Counted from the first letter of the stretch, positions 26,513-35,945 are shown. The stretch: DNA of 45,441 bases from an archaeon (GCA_018671515.1 JABHHN010000005.1:1-45441); one strand, 5' to 3'. Numbers and translations are program-made. Notes: a model not told the origin generated them from the letters alone.

Positions 26513-28061
26513 ATGGTCGAGAATAAAGTAGGATTAATTGCATATGCTGATAGGTTTGGAAGCGGAAAAATAAGGGATTTCAGTGAGATAATCAAAGAGC
26601 ATTTTAATGGATATTTTGGCCATATTCACCTTCTACCAACAATATTCCCACATGGTGGAAAAGACGCAGGTTTTGATTGTATAACTCATCTACAGATAAA
26701 CCAATTATTGTCAGAAAAAAAAGAGGGTAAAGTATTGGATGGTTGGGAAGAGATAAAAAATATTACTGGAAAAGAAAGAAATTCACCTGGTGTAGACGTG
26801 ATGGTTGATGTGATTATTAATCACATTTCTTCAAAAAATCTTATGTTTCAGGATGTTCTTGAAAAAGGTGAAGAATCTAAAATATTGGGATTCATTTTTA
26901 CGTAAGGATTCTAGATTTGATGGAAATGTATTTACACCACAAGAAATAGAAAAAGTCTATAGGCCACGTGATGGATTGCTATTTTCAAAAAAAACAATCA
27001 GAAAAGAATTGAAAGGAGTAAGAGAGGTTGATTTTTGGACTACTTTTACACCTGATCAGATTGATGTAAATATATCTGATAAACATATAGAAAAATATTT
27101 TGATGACACATTAGAAAAATTAGCACAAAATGGTGTATCTCAGATAAGGCTTGATGTTGCAGGATATATTTCAAAAAAACCTGGAACTGATTGTTTTTTG
27201 ATTCCTGAAGCATATCAATATATTGAAGAATTTTCAAAAAAAGCAAAAGTAAAAGATATAGATGTCTTAGTTGAATTACATTATCATCATGAAAAAATTC
27301 TTGATGTTGCAGAAAGAGTAAAAAATTATGCTTATGTTTATGATTTTCAGCTTCCACCATTGATTTTAGATGGTATTTTTAGAGGTGATGCACAAAATAT
27401 TGAAAATTGGTTGAAAATTAGACCTGAGAAAACATATACAGTTCTTGATACACATGATGGGATAGGTATAATAGATTCTGAGGATTTACTTGGAAATCAA
27501 AGTCTTCCAGAAGAAAAAAAGAAGGAGCAGGACATAACTAGAAGAGAACAACTCATAAGAAAAATACATGAAAATACCAAAGGAAATAGTGAAAAAGCAA
27601 GTGGAGGTAATGCAAATAATTTAGATTTATATCAAGTGAATACAACATTTTATGATGCTTTAGGAAGAGATGATGGTGCATATTTATTAGCAAGAGCAAT
27701 ACAATTTTTTACACCTGGTATTCCACAAGTATATTATACAGGTCTTTTAACTGGAGAAAATGATGTGGATATTTTAAGATATACACAAGAAGGAAGGGAT
27801 GTGAATCGACATTGGTATTCAAAGAAAGAGATTTCTCAAGCATTGGAAAAACAAGTTGTAAAAGATCAATTAGAGCTTATTGAGTTTAGAAATAATCATC
27901 CAGCATTTGATGGAAGTGTATTCAATTATTCTTTGATTGATAATCATACACTTAAATTCAATTGGACAAATAGAGAACATCATGCTATTCTAATAGCTGA
28001 TTTGAAAAAGAAAAATTATAAAATAGAATATTCAAATGATGGCAAAAAGTATAATGTTTGA
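26513..28061 (+). pseudogene. GH13 sucrose-phosphorylase-like gene interrupted by a frameshift (ORFs 26513-26905 and 26853-28061)
   Basis: YADRFGSGKIRDFSEIIKEHFNGYFGHIHLLPTIFPHGGKDAGFD...NHISSKNLMFQDVLEKGEES joins to KYWDSFLRKDSRFDG...QIRLDVAGYISKKPGTDCFLIPE; one extra A in the A4 run at 26879-26882 accounts for the break. Confidence 0.85.
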
Positions 28062-28069
28062 TTTATTTT

Positions 28070-28456
28070 TTATTTCAAATCTTTCTCATTTCCATATTCT
28101 GCAAAATTTTTATGATGTGGTGGTTCTTTGAAATTTTTTGACTTTTGGTGTTTTATTGCACACCAATACCCTTCAGTATCTCCTGCAATTTCAAAAGCAT
28201 AATGAATAAAACCATTAGCATAACCACAATACATACAATTTAATTTTTCAATTGGATTAAGATATTTTAATTTTTGTCTATCTATTCTGATATAAAGAGA
28301 TCTTTTTCTAAGAGGTATTTGATATAATCTAAAACAAACATTGTGATATATTTCCAAAAATAAGTCAAATATAATTAAAGGAATAATCATCATGTGGATG
28401 AATGGCGTTGAAATTAAATGTCTAAAAAATTTTTTTGGATGTTTATTTGATTTCAT
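28070..28456 (-). CDS. Conserved uncharacterised protein with a Cys-rich YWCxIKH motif
   Basis: LNCMYCGYANGFIHYAFEIAGDTEGYWCAIKHQK resembles a widespread unnamed family. Confidence 0.6.
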   Translation of the reverse strand: MKSNKHPKKFFRHLISTPFIHMMIIPLIIFDLFLEIYHNVCFRLYQIPLRKRSLYIRIDRQKLKYLNPIEKLNCMYCGYANGFIHYAFEIAGDTEGYWCAIKHQKSKNFKEPPHHKNFAEYGNEKDLK

Positions 28457-28525
28457 ATTACAGAAAAATGTATTTGTTTTCTATATAAATTTTACTGAAA
28501 TGAAAAATAGAATTAAATAAAATAT

Positions 28526-28897
28526 TTAATTATACAAAGGATTAATATCAATATAAATTTGGTATTTTTTTATTAAATTATTCTGTAATCTAAAAACGTT
28601 TACAAAAGGAATAGAAATTTTAGAATTATTTTTTCTAGTATATGTAACAATTCCTTCAGTAATTAATATATCATCAATTTTCCACTCATATTCAATTTTA
28701 TGAGAAAGATCAGAAATTGTTGAAAAAAAATTATCAACAGATTTTTTTATTTCCTCTTTACCAACAGATTCTGGAAAATTTCCAAATTTAAATATTACAT
28801 CTTCAGTTAAAAAAGAGATAAATTTTTTAGAATCCATTTTATCAATGCTTGTGAATAGTTCATTAATTTTCATTTTATACTCTTTCGTAATCAACAT
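28526..28897 (-). CDS. SnoaL-like (NTF2 fold) protein
   Basis: DSKKFISFLTEDVIFKFGNFPESVGKEEIKKSVDNFFSTISDLSHKIEYEWKIDDILITEGIVTYTRKN. Confidence 0.7.
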   Translation of the reverse strand: MLITKEYKMKINELFTSIDKMDSKKFISFLTEDVIFKFGNFPESVGKEEIKKSVDNFFSTISDLSHKIEYEWKIDDILITEGIVTYTRKNNSKISIPFVNVFRLQNNLIKKYQIYIDINPLYN

Positions 28898-29534
28898 ATC
28901 CTTTTGTTATTAATTTACCAAGAGGACTTAATTTTATCTCTAGTTTAGTCTGATTTCTTTTTGTTTCAACAAGGCCCATTGATTCTAAACCTTGTTTATT
29001 TCTTGTTCCTCTTATATGATATGAAACAAGTGGAAGACTCATTTTGATTACTTTGCTTAAAGCTTCTGTAGATTCAAAAGTTCCTTTTTCATAAATTTTT
29101 GTTAATATCATCAATTTTTTATCACTTAGTGCATTATAATAATTAAATTTCATAATTGGATATGCAATAATTTCATCTTTCATTACACCTATTGCTTGGA
29201 TTCCATTTACAAAAGCAGATGATAGTGCAAGACAACTTGAAAGGTAATCTGTGTCTACATTGATAAGGATTTTTTTATCAAAATATTTGTCTTTTACCCA
29301 TCTGATTTTTCCAAATATCTCTTCTAAAGATTCTTTATTATTGATAAATACAGTCTCTACTGGGATCTTAAATTTGTTAAGATCTTTTTCTATAGCTTCG
29401 CATTTATTTTCAAATTCTTTTTTTGTAATAAGAACAACTTTTTCTGCAGGAAAATCTTTCATTCCCATATATAAAATATCTGACGCATCCTTATCTTCAC
29501 CAATCACACCAACAACTGTAAACATTTTTTTCAC
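28875..29534 (-). CDS. CARF-like (Csa3/HFX_2341-like) plus winged-HTH regulator
   Basis: Rossmann-like N-terminus (FTVVGVIGEDKDASDILYMGMKDFPAEKVVLIT...KILINVDTDYLSSCLALSSAFVNGIQAIGV) plus C-terminal wHTH (STEALSKVIKMSLPLVSYHIRG...LVETKRNQTKLEIKLSPLGKLI). Confidence 0.6.
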   Translation of the reverse strand: MKKMFTVVGVIGEDKDASDILYMGMKDFPAEKVVLITKKEFENKCEAIEKDLNKFKIPVETVFINNKESLEEIFGKIRWVKDKYFDKKILINVDTDYLSSCLALSSAFVNGIQAIGVMKDEIIAYPIMKFNYYNALSDKKLMILTKIYEKGTFESTEALSKVIKMSLPLVSYHIRGTRNKQGLESMGLVETKRNQTKLEIKLSPLGKLITKGYVDYERV

Positions 29535-29580
29535 CTTTATATATTTTTTAAAATTAAAGTTTAATATTTAAACTATTATT

Positions 29581-29602
29581 TAACTACAAATTTATGTAGT
29601 TA
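29581..29602. promoter_or_regulatory. Inverted repeat TAACTACA-AATTTA-TGTAGTTA upstream of the CARF-like gene
   Basis: 8-bp perfect arms; contains a 16-mer that also occurs at 33701-33716 upstream of feoA. Confidence 0.4.
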
Positions 29603-29702
29603 TATAAATATATCGTTTTTTGATTAAAATTATAATTATTTATTGTTTTTTTTGTAAATTATTGAGAAAGATTTATATTGTTCAATATAATTATTTTATA
29701 AT

Positions 29703-30026
29703 ATGGGTGTGAAATATTGTTATTTAGTAGTAGTTTTAATCTTAATTTCTTCTTGTGCCGTACCTGCAGAATTACGAGCTAGTCCAGAACCTATATATAT
29801 TGAAGCAGAGGAACAATCAGATGTTAATACTATTGATTCACAACCTTCAAATACACCTATTCCTAAACCTGAACCTATTGTAGCTCCAGTTCCAAATTTA
29901 GATGAAAATTCAGAATATATTGGTGATATATCTACTACAAATCCAGTACCCATTCCTACTTCAGCTCCATCTCCAGATCTTATTGAACCTCCAGCTTCAG
30001 GGACACCGAATGTAGTGCAGTCATAA
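29703..30026 (+). CDS. Small proline-rich putative lipoprotein
   Basis: YLVVVLILISSCAVP lipobox, Pro/Ser/Thr-rich remainder. Confidence 0.55.
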   Translation: MGVKYCYLVVVLILISSCAVPAELRASPEPIYIEAEEQSDVNTIDSQPSNTPIPKPEPIVAPVPNLDENSEYIGDISTTNPVPIPTSAPSPDLIEPPASGTPNVVQS

Positions 30027-30109
30027 TTTTTTTCAAGAAGGTAACTTTTATTCTTTATTTCAAAAAAACACTTAAACCATACTTTTTTAAACATTCAATT
30101 TCTCTTTTT

Positions 30110-30454
30110 TTGAAACAAAAATATAAGGTGGTTATAGTGATATTAGAATTAAATAGTGAAAATTTTGAGTCAGTTGTAGTAGATTCTGACAAACCAGTCA
30201 TAATAGATTTCTGGGCAGAATGGTGTGGACCATGTAAGATAGTTGGACCAATATTTGAAGAATTATCAACAGATATGACGAATATAAAATTCTGTAAAAT
30301 AAATGTAGATAATAATCAGGATTTGGCAGGAAAATTTGCAGTAAAAAGTATTCCAACTTTGATTGTCTTCAAAAATGGTGAAGAAGTTGATAGGATAGTT
30401 GGTGCATTAGGAAAAGATGATCTTCAACAAAAAATAAAAGAAATAATTAGTTAA
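30110..30454 (+). CDS. trxA: Thioredoxin
   Basis: VIIDFWAEWCGPCKIVGPIFEEL...VKSIPTLIVFKNGEEVDRIVGA; start may lie slightly downstream of the annotated one. Confidence 0.92.
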   Translation: MKQKYKVVIVILELNSENFESVVVDSDKPVIIDFWAEWCGPCKIVGPIFEELSTDMTNIKFCKINVDNNQDLAGKFAVKSIPTLIVFKNGEEVDRIVGALGKDDLQQKIKEIIS

Positions 30455-30873
30455 TATCCAACGTATCCTTGATTAATTAATTGTCCATTTAGATGAGGAG
30501 CAACAGTACCTAATATAATTGAACTATAAGGGATCAATAAATTGTCATTAATGTTTATATTTTTATTAAATATTTCGATTTTTTCAATTCTATCACTTAA
30601 AATTCTTTTTTTTATTGGAATTTTATTTTTTTCATACATTAGGTGTGTTTTTATATCATGAAATTCAGTTATTGAAATATTTAATTTCATATTTTTATAT
30701 TTTTTATTAAAACAGTTTATCTGCTTATTTATCTTTTTTAGATATGAATAATATTTTTGCTCTAACTTATGTCCAATAAATTCAACATTTTTAATATTTT
30801 TTCCATATCTAACTAAAAATTTTACTAGTTTTTCTTTTTCATCCATTTTAACCTCCTTACTGATTTTTATCAA
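30451..30873 (-). CDS. Hypothetical protein
   Basis: ORF only; convergent with thioredoxin. Confidence 0.4.
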   Translation of the reverse strand: MIKISKEVKMDEKEKLVKFLVRYGKNIKNVEFIGHKLEQKYYSYLKKINKQINCFNKKYKNMKLNISITEFHDIKTHLMYEKNKIPIKKRILSDRIEKIEIFNKNININDNLLIPYSSIILGTVAPHLNGQLINQGYVGY

Positions 30874-31229
30874 AAAGAAAAATTTAGTTAGAAGAGCATT
30901 CCATTTATTGATGAATTAAATTTGTCAGAATTTAATATGATAGAGTTAGCTCTAATTTTTTCAATATGCAATTACTGGATATTGAAACCAAAAAAAACAT
31001 CATAATATTATTATGTTAATTATTTGTTTTTTTAGGCAAATTATTAAGAATTAATTAGAAGTTGGTGAAGGTGCATTTAATTTGATTAATTTATTTATTT
31101 CAATATTTTGATTTATATACATTTATATCACTTATTATAATATATGTTAAACTTATATTTAAATATGTTTGAAAAATTTATTCTTCTTGGAATATATTTA
31201 TATAATATTATCACTAAACATTCTATACA

Positions 31230-32609
31230 ATGAAAAAAACTAAAATTTTAGCAACAATTGGTCCATCATCTATTGATAAAAAAATCATGAAAAAAATGAT
31301 TGATGTAGGTATGAATGCAATAAGGATAAATACATCACATGGTAATTTTGAACAATATGAAAAAATTATTAAGAATTTAAGGTCTATAAAAGATATTCCA
31401 ATAGTTCTTGACACACAAGGTCCAGAAATAAGATTGGTATCTAAAAAAAAGTATGATGTAAATATAGGAAAAAAAGTTACTATTGGTTTTAGTGATGAGT
31501 CTGAAACATATTTTACAAAAAATTTTTCACAACAGGTAAAAAAAGGGGATAGTGTCTATGTTGAAGATGGTATACTCAATCTTAAAGTAATAGAAGTAAA
31601 AGACAATGCTCTCTACCTTGTGGCATTGACTGAAGGGAGAATAAGGAATGGTGCTAGAGTAAACATTCCAGAAGTTAATTATGATAAAGATATCCTTTCT
31701 AAAAATGATAAGAAAGTAATTAAATTTGGAATAAAAAATAATGTAGATTTTATTGCACTTTCATATACTAGGGATGCAAAGGATGTAAATTATTTAAGAA
31801 GAAAATTAGAAAATTCAGATATTGGAATTATTTCAAAAATTGAAAATTCAAAAGGAGTAGAAAATATTGATGAAATAATTGAAGTAAGTGAAGGTATTAT
31901 GGTTGCAAGAGGAGATTTAGGTGTAGAAATTTCTTCTGAAAAACTTCCATTGATACAAAAAAAAATAATTAAAAAATGTAATCAAAAAGGAAAGTTAGTA
32001 ATTATTGCAACTCAGATGTTAAAATCAATGGAAAATAGTTCTATTCCTACAAGGGCAGAGACAAGTGACGTAGCAAATGCAATCTTAGATGGAACTGATG
32101 TAGTTATGCTTTCAGGTGAGACTGCAGTTGGAAAATTTCCAAGATTAGCAGTAAAAGAGATGTCAGAAATTGCAAAAGAAATTGAAGGAAGTGTAAAATC
32201 AAATGTAGTGATAGATAGTTGCAATACTATTTCTGAAGCTATTTCAAAATCTGTTTATGATATGACTAAAATACTTCCAATTTCTAAAGTTATTTCATTT
32301 ACAAGGACAGGTTGGACAGCAAAGATTATTTCAAGATTTAGATTGGATGTACCTATTTTAGCTATTGCATCAGATAACAAAGTCAAAAATAAACTTCAAT
32401 TATATTATGGTGTAGAATCAATTGTATTTCCAGATATGCCTACATCTCAGAGAATTAAGAAAGTCACAATGCTTCTTTATAAAAAAGAGATAGTAAAATC
32501 TACAGAATTACTATTATTTTCAGGAGGAGTTTTAATAAAAAAACAAGGTTCAACAAATCTTATTGAAGTACATAGATGCAAAGATATTCTAGAGATAAAT
32601 AGAAAATAA
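31230..32609 (+). CDS. pyk: Pyruvate kinase
   Basis: TKILATIGPSSIDKKIMKKMIDVGMNAIRINTSHG, VMVARGDLGVEIS, ATQMLKSMENSSIPTRAETSDVANAILDGTDVVMLSGETAVGKFP. Confidence 0.95.
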   Translation: MKKTKILATIGPSSIDKKIMKKMIDVGMNAIRINTSHGNFEQYEKIIKNLRSIKDIPIVLDTQGPEIRLVSKKKYDVNIGKKVTIGFSDESETYFTKNFSQQVKKGDSVYVEDGILNLKVIEVKDNALYLVALTEGRIRNGARVNIPEVNYDKDILSKNDKKVIKFGIKNNVDFIALSYTRDAKDVNYLRRKLENSDIGIISKIENSKGVENIDEIIEVSEGIMVARGDLGVEISSEKLPLIQKKIIKKCNQKGKLVIIATQMLKSMENSSIPTRAETSDVANAILDGTDVVMLSGETAVGKFPRLAVKEMSEIAKEIEGSVKSNVVIDSCNTISEAISKSVYDMTKILPISKVISFTRTGWTAKIISRFRLDVPILAIASDNKVKNKLQLYYGVESIVFPDMPTSQRIKKVTMLLYKKEIVKSTELLLFSGGVLIKKQGSTNLIEVHRCKDILEINRK

Positions 32610-32629
32610 ATAATTTTTTTGTAATTTTT

Positions 32630-33199
32630 TTAATGTTTATGTTTTTTATGATTATCATAACTTAGAATATTTATGGATATCAAAGCTCCAAATAATTGCA
32701 TTATGAACATTATGTAGAACATTATTTTAAATCCAAAATAAGTCACAATTATTCCTCCTATAAGAGCTGAAGTACCTAACATAATTTTTTCTCCACCTTC
32801 CCATAAAGACCATTCATAGCTTTCTCGTCCTTTATCTTCATCTTTTGAAAATATTGTTTTAAATGCTGGATTTAATACTGCAACACCTATACCATTTATT
32901 ATTTGTACGATAAATAATTGTGTCTTGTCTTGGACGAATGCATATGATAGGATACCAAATGCAAGTATGAAATACCCAATAACAATCATTTTTCTTTTAT
33001 TTAGAATTTTATCTTCTAGTTTTCCAAAAATTATGATTAGTACACCCATTACAAGACTATATATAGCCCAACTAAGACTTGTGTCAAGTATTGTTCCTCC
33101 TATCTCTTTAACATAGAGTGCATAAATTGGTCCAAAAAAACCAAATCCAAAAATATTGAAATAACTGGCAATTAGGAGAATATTTAGCTCTTTTTTCAT
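32630..33199 (-). CDS. Half-size (about 6 TM) MFS transporter-like protein
   Basis: LNILLIASYFNIFGFGFFGPIYALYVKEIGG...LEDKILNKRKMIVIGYFILAFGILSYA; only 189 aa. Confidence 0.7.
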   Translation of the reverse strand: MKKELNILLIASYFNIFGFGFFGPIYALYVKEIGGTILDTSLSWAIYSLVMGVLIIIFGKLEDKILNKRKMIVIGYFILAFGILSYAFVQDKTQLFIVQIINGIGVAVLNPAFKTIFSKDEDKGRESYEWSLWEGGEKIMLGTSALIGGIIVTYFGFKIMFYIMFIMQLFGALISINILSYDNHKKHKH

Positions 33200-33284
33200 A
33201 ATATTGTTTTTTTATAAGTTGAAGTTTAAAAAATTTTAGTTTTTTTTATAAATTTAAATATATGTACTTCTTATCTTTTTTTTT

Positions 33285-33692
33285 ATGGCTAAAAGACTTC
33301 ATAAGAATCAGAAGGAAAGAATTTCAACTGATATGTATTTAAAATCAATTTTAGAATATGAATTAGATAATGGAAAAAAGTCTAAACCTATTGAAATTGT
33401 TAAATCATTAAATCTGACAAAAGGAAGTGTTTCAGAGATGATAAAAAAATTAGAAGAAGAAAATTATATCAAATATGAGTCTTATGGTGAAATTAATCTT
33501 ACAGAAAAAGGATTGAAAAGAGCAAAAAATGTTAAAAAAAAATATGTAGTGATAAAGAAATTTTTAGATGAAGTATTAAAATTTGATACTTCAAAATCTC
33601 ATATAGAAGCATGTAATTTGGAGCATGCATTTTCTGATGAATCAATAACAAAATTAAATACATTACTAAAATTTTTGGAAAAGAATAAATGA
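33285..33692 (+). CDS. DtxR/MntR-family metal-dependent repressor
   Basis: YLKSILEYELDNGKKSKPIEIVKSLNLTKGSVSEMIKKLEEENYIKYESYGEINLTEKGLKRA...HIEACNLEHAFSDESITKL. Confidence 0.85.
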   Translation: MAKRLHKNQKERISTDMYLKSILEYELDNGKKSKPIEIVKSLNLTKGSVSEMIKKLEEENYIKYESYGEINLTEKGLKRAKNVKKKYVVIKKFLDEVLKFDTSKSHIEACNLEHAFSDESITKLNTLLKFLEKNK

Positions 33693-33718
33693 TTCTTAAT
33701 TACAAATTTATGTAGTAA

Positions 33719-33746
33719 CTTATTTAAACTGTATGGTTATCCTAAC
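33719..33746 (+). promoter_or_regulatory. feoA promoter: TATA-like TTATTTAAA plus DtxR-type operator GTATGGTTATCCTAAC (33731-33746)
   Basis: Reverse complement GTTAGGATAACCATAC matches GTTAGGATATCCGAAC at 35903-35918 at 13 of 16 positions; ATG at 33752. Confidence 0.6.
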
Positions 33747-33751
33747 TCTGT

Positions 33752-33994
33752 ATGTGTGATATTTTAAAATTGTCTGAAGTAGATAATTGTTCAAATGGTT
33801 CTTCATTATTTATTACTTCTATTTCAGATGAATTAGATTCTAAAGCAAAACTTGAATCATTGGGCTTTTATAAATCTTCTAAATTAAATATTATAAAAAA
33901 TGAGCCACCATCTCCTATGATTATTAGGATAAAAGGGTCAATAATTTCAATTTCGAGAGATATTGCACACAAAATTTTCGTTAAAAATGAATAA
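33752..33994 (+). CDS. feoA: FeoA-like protein
   Basis: About 80-aa SH3-like ORF (SDELDSKAKLESLGFYKSSKLNIIKNEPPSPMIIRIKGSIISISRDIAHKIFV) overlapping feoB. Confidence 0.85.
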   Translation: MCDILKLSEVDNCSNGSSLFITSISDELDSKAKLESLGFYKSSKLNIIKNEPPSPMIIRIKGSIISISRDIAHKIFVKNE

Positions 33995-35777
33995 AATTAA
34001 TGTAGCAATTGTTGGAAATCCAAATTCAGGTAAATCAACATTATTTAGTACTTTGACTGGTTTTCATCAGGAAGTTGGGAATTGGCCAGGAAAGACAATT
34101 GAGAAAAAAGAAGGTTGCACTTGTTTTAGAAATCAAAAAATAAATTTTGTAGATCTTCCAGGTATATATAGTTTAAACACTGATACGCAAGAAGAAAAAA
34201 TTGCTAAAAAATTCATAGAATCAAAAAAATATGATGTTATTTTAAATATAGTTGATGCGTCAAATATTGAAAGAAATTTATTTTTAACAATGCAGTTAGC
34301 TATGTATACAAATAATATGATTATTGTTCTTAATTTAAACAAATATGCTAAAAAAATTGGTTATGATATAGATATTGATAAATTATCAAATAAATTAGGA
34401 ATTCCAATAGTGCCAATGGAAGCAATAGATGATATTAAAAAAAATATATTACTTTTAAAAATTTTTAATCATAAGAAAAAATTAATAAAACCTAAAAAAA
34501 ATAAATTAAAAGCAGAAGAAATATTCAATCAAATTGAAAATATATTAAAATCTTGCATAAAAAAAAAAGATAAAAATATTTTTTCAAATAAATTAGATAA
34601 GTATTTGACAGATAACTATTTTGGGATGTTTATTTTTTTTGTTGTGATGTTTTTCATATTTTTTTTGACATTTTATTTATCAGAACCAATAGTAAAATTA
34701 CTAGAAAAATCAATATTCATTTTATCAAATATAATTGGATCTATTCTTATAAAAATTTCAGCACCTGATTTTTTTATTTCTCTAATAAATAATGGAATTA
34801 TTTCAGGAATAGGTTCTGTATTAGTATTTTTTCCAAGTATATTTATTTTATTTTTTTCATTATCTTTATTGGAAGATACAGGATATCTTGCAAGAATTGC
34901 TTTTATTATGAATAATATTATGTCTAAATTGGGTCTTTCTGGAAAAGCATTTATTCCTCTTCTTTTAGGTTTTGGATGTAATGTTCCAGCAATACTCTCA
35001 ACAAGAACACTTTCTAAAAAAGAAAATAGAATTTTGACTATGTTAATTACACCATTTATGTCATGTAATGCGAGATTGCCTGTATTCATATTAATTGCAG
35101 GGGCATTATTTGACAAAGGTCAACCAATTATTATTTTTTCATTATATTTTTTAGGAATTTTAATTGCAATGATTTCATCTAAACTAATTTCAAAAATTTT
35201 ATTGAAAAATTCTTCTTCAAGTTTTATTATTGAATTTCCACCTTATAGGATTCCAAGAATAAAATATGTTTTATATTCTGCTTGGTTGAAATCCAAGGAT
35301 TTTTTGAAATCTGCAGGAACTATCATAATTAGCATGGTGTTATTGATATGGTTTTTTGCAAGTATGCCATATGGTGTGGAATATGCATCAGAAAATAGCT
35401 TGATTGGTATTTTAGGAAAATTTATTTCTCCAATTTTTAGACCATTAGGATTTTCAAATTGGAAAATAGCAGTTGCACTTATATTTGGTTTTATTGCAAA
35501 GGAAGTAATTATAGGAACTCTTGGAACATTATTTAAAACAACAAATGTTGGTGGTTTAAAATCAAGTATGTCAGAGGTATTTACTCAACCATCTGCGATA
35601 TCATTTATGGTGTTTGTTCTTTTATATGTTCCATGTCTTGCAACACTTAGTGCAATGAAAAAAGAATCAGGTTCTTGGAAATGGCCCATATTTTCAGTAT
35701 TATTTTCACTTGCAATTGGTTGGATATTTTCATTTTTAATATATAATATTATTAATTTGGTGATATTATGGAATTAG
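33963..35777 (+). CDS. feoB: Ferrous iron transporter FeoB (likely start at 33987)
   Basis: VAIVGNPNSGKSTLFSTLTGFHQEVGNWPGKTIEKKEG, FVDLPGIYSL, LLGFGCNVPAILSTRTL, TPFMSCNARLPV. Confidence 0.95.
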   Translation: MHTKFSLKMNKINVAIVGNPNSGKSTLFSTLTGFHQEVGNWPGKTIEKKEGCTCFRNQKINFVDLPGIYSLNTDTQEEKIAKKFIESKKYDVILNIVDASNIERNLFLTMQLAMYTNNMIIVLNLNKYAKKIGYDIDIDKLSNKLGIPIVPMEAIDDIKKNILLLKIFNHKKKLIKPKKNKLKAEEIFNQIENILKSCIKKKDKNIFSNKLDKYLTDNYFGMFIFFVVMFFIFFLTFYLSEPIVKLLEKSIFILSNIIGSILIKISAPDFFISLINNGIISGIGSVLVFFPSIFILFFSLSLLEDTGYLARIAFIMNNIMSKLGLSGKAFIPLLLGFGCNVPAILSTRTLSKKENRILTMLITPFMSCNARLPVFILIAGALFDKGQPIIIFSLYFLGILIAMISSKLISKILLKNSSSSFIIEFPPYRIPRIKYVLYSAWLKSKDFLKSAGTIIISMVLLIWFFASMPYGVEYASENSLIGILGKFISPIFRPLGFSNWKIAVALIFGFIAKEVIIGTLGTLFKTTNVGGLKSSMSEVFTQPSAISFMVFVLLYVPCLATLSAMKKESGSWKWPIFSVLFSLAIGWIFSFLIYNIINLVILWN

Positions 35778-35890
35778 AAAAAATTATTTTTTACTTAATT
35801 GGATTTCTTATAGTTTATTTTTTCATAAAAACAATTAAAAATTCATTCTCACCACAAAAAAAATGTGGGAAATGTTGTAGCAATAAGTAA
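35768..35890 (+). CDS. FeoB-associated Cys-rich membrane microprotein (40 aa, not in ORF track)
   Basis: Manual translation MELEKIIFYLIGFLIVYFFIKTIKNSFSPQKKCGKCCSNK*; overlaps the feoB 3' end. Confidence 0.8.
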   Translation: MELEKIIFYLIGFLIVYFFIKTIKNSFSPQKKCGKCCSNK

Positions 35891-35892
35891 GT

Positions 35893-35918
35893 TTTATAAA
35901 TAGTTAGGATATCCGAAC
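35893..35918 (+). promoter_or_regulatory. ftr1 promoter: TATA-like TTTATAAAT plus operator GTTAGGATATCCGAAC (35903-35918)
   Basis: Near-perfect palindrome sharing GTTAGGATAwCC with the feoA site. Confidence 0.6.
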
Positions 35919-35945
35919 TTATAAGTTTTGTTAAATAAATATTAG

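Noticed and set aside
27046-27360. Minus-strand 104-aa ORF in the sucrose-phosphorylase region
   Set aside because: Antisense, His/Leu/Gln-rich artefact.
29720-30094. Minus-strand 124-aa ORF
   Set aside because: Antisense to the proline-rich lipoprotein, which has a proper signal peptide; Gly/Ser-rich translation is the mirror of Pro-rich coding.
30953-30972. TAGAG-TTAG-CTCTA hairpin followed by a T-run, considered as a terminator
   Set aside because: Short stem in a divergent intergenic region with no plus-strand gene ending there.
34673-35116. Minus-strand 147-aa ORF
   Set aside because: Antisense to feoB, composition artefact.
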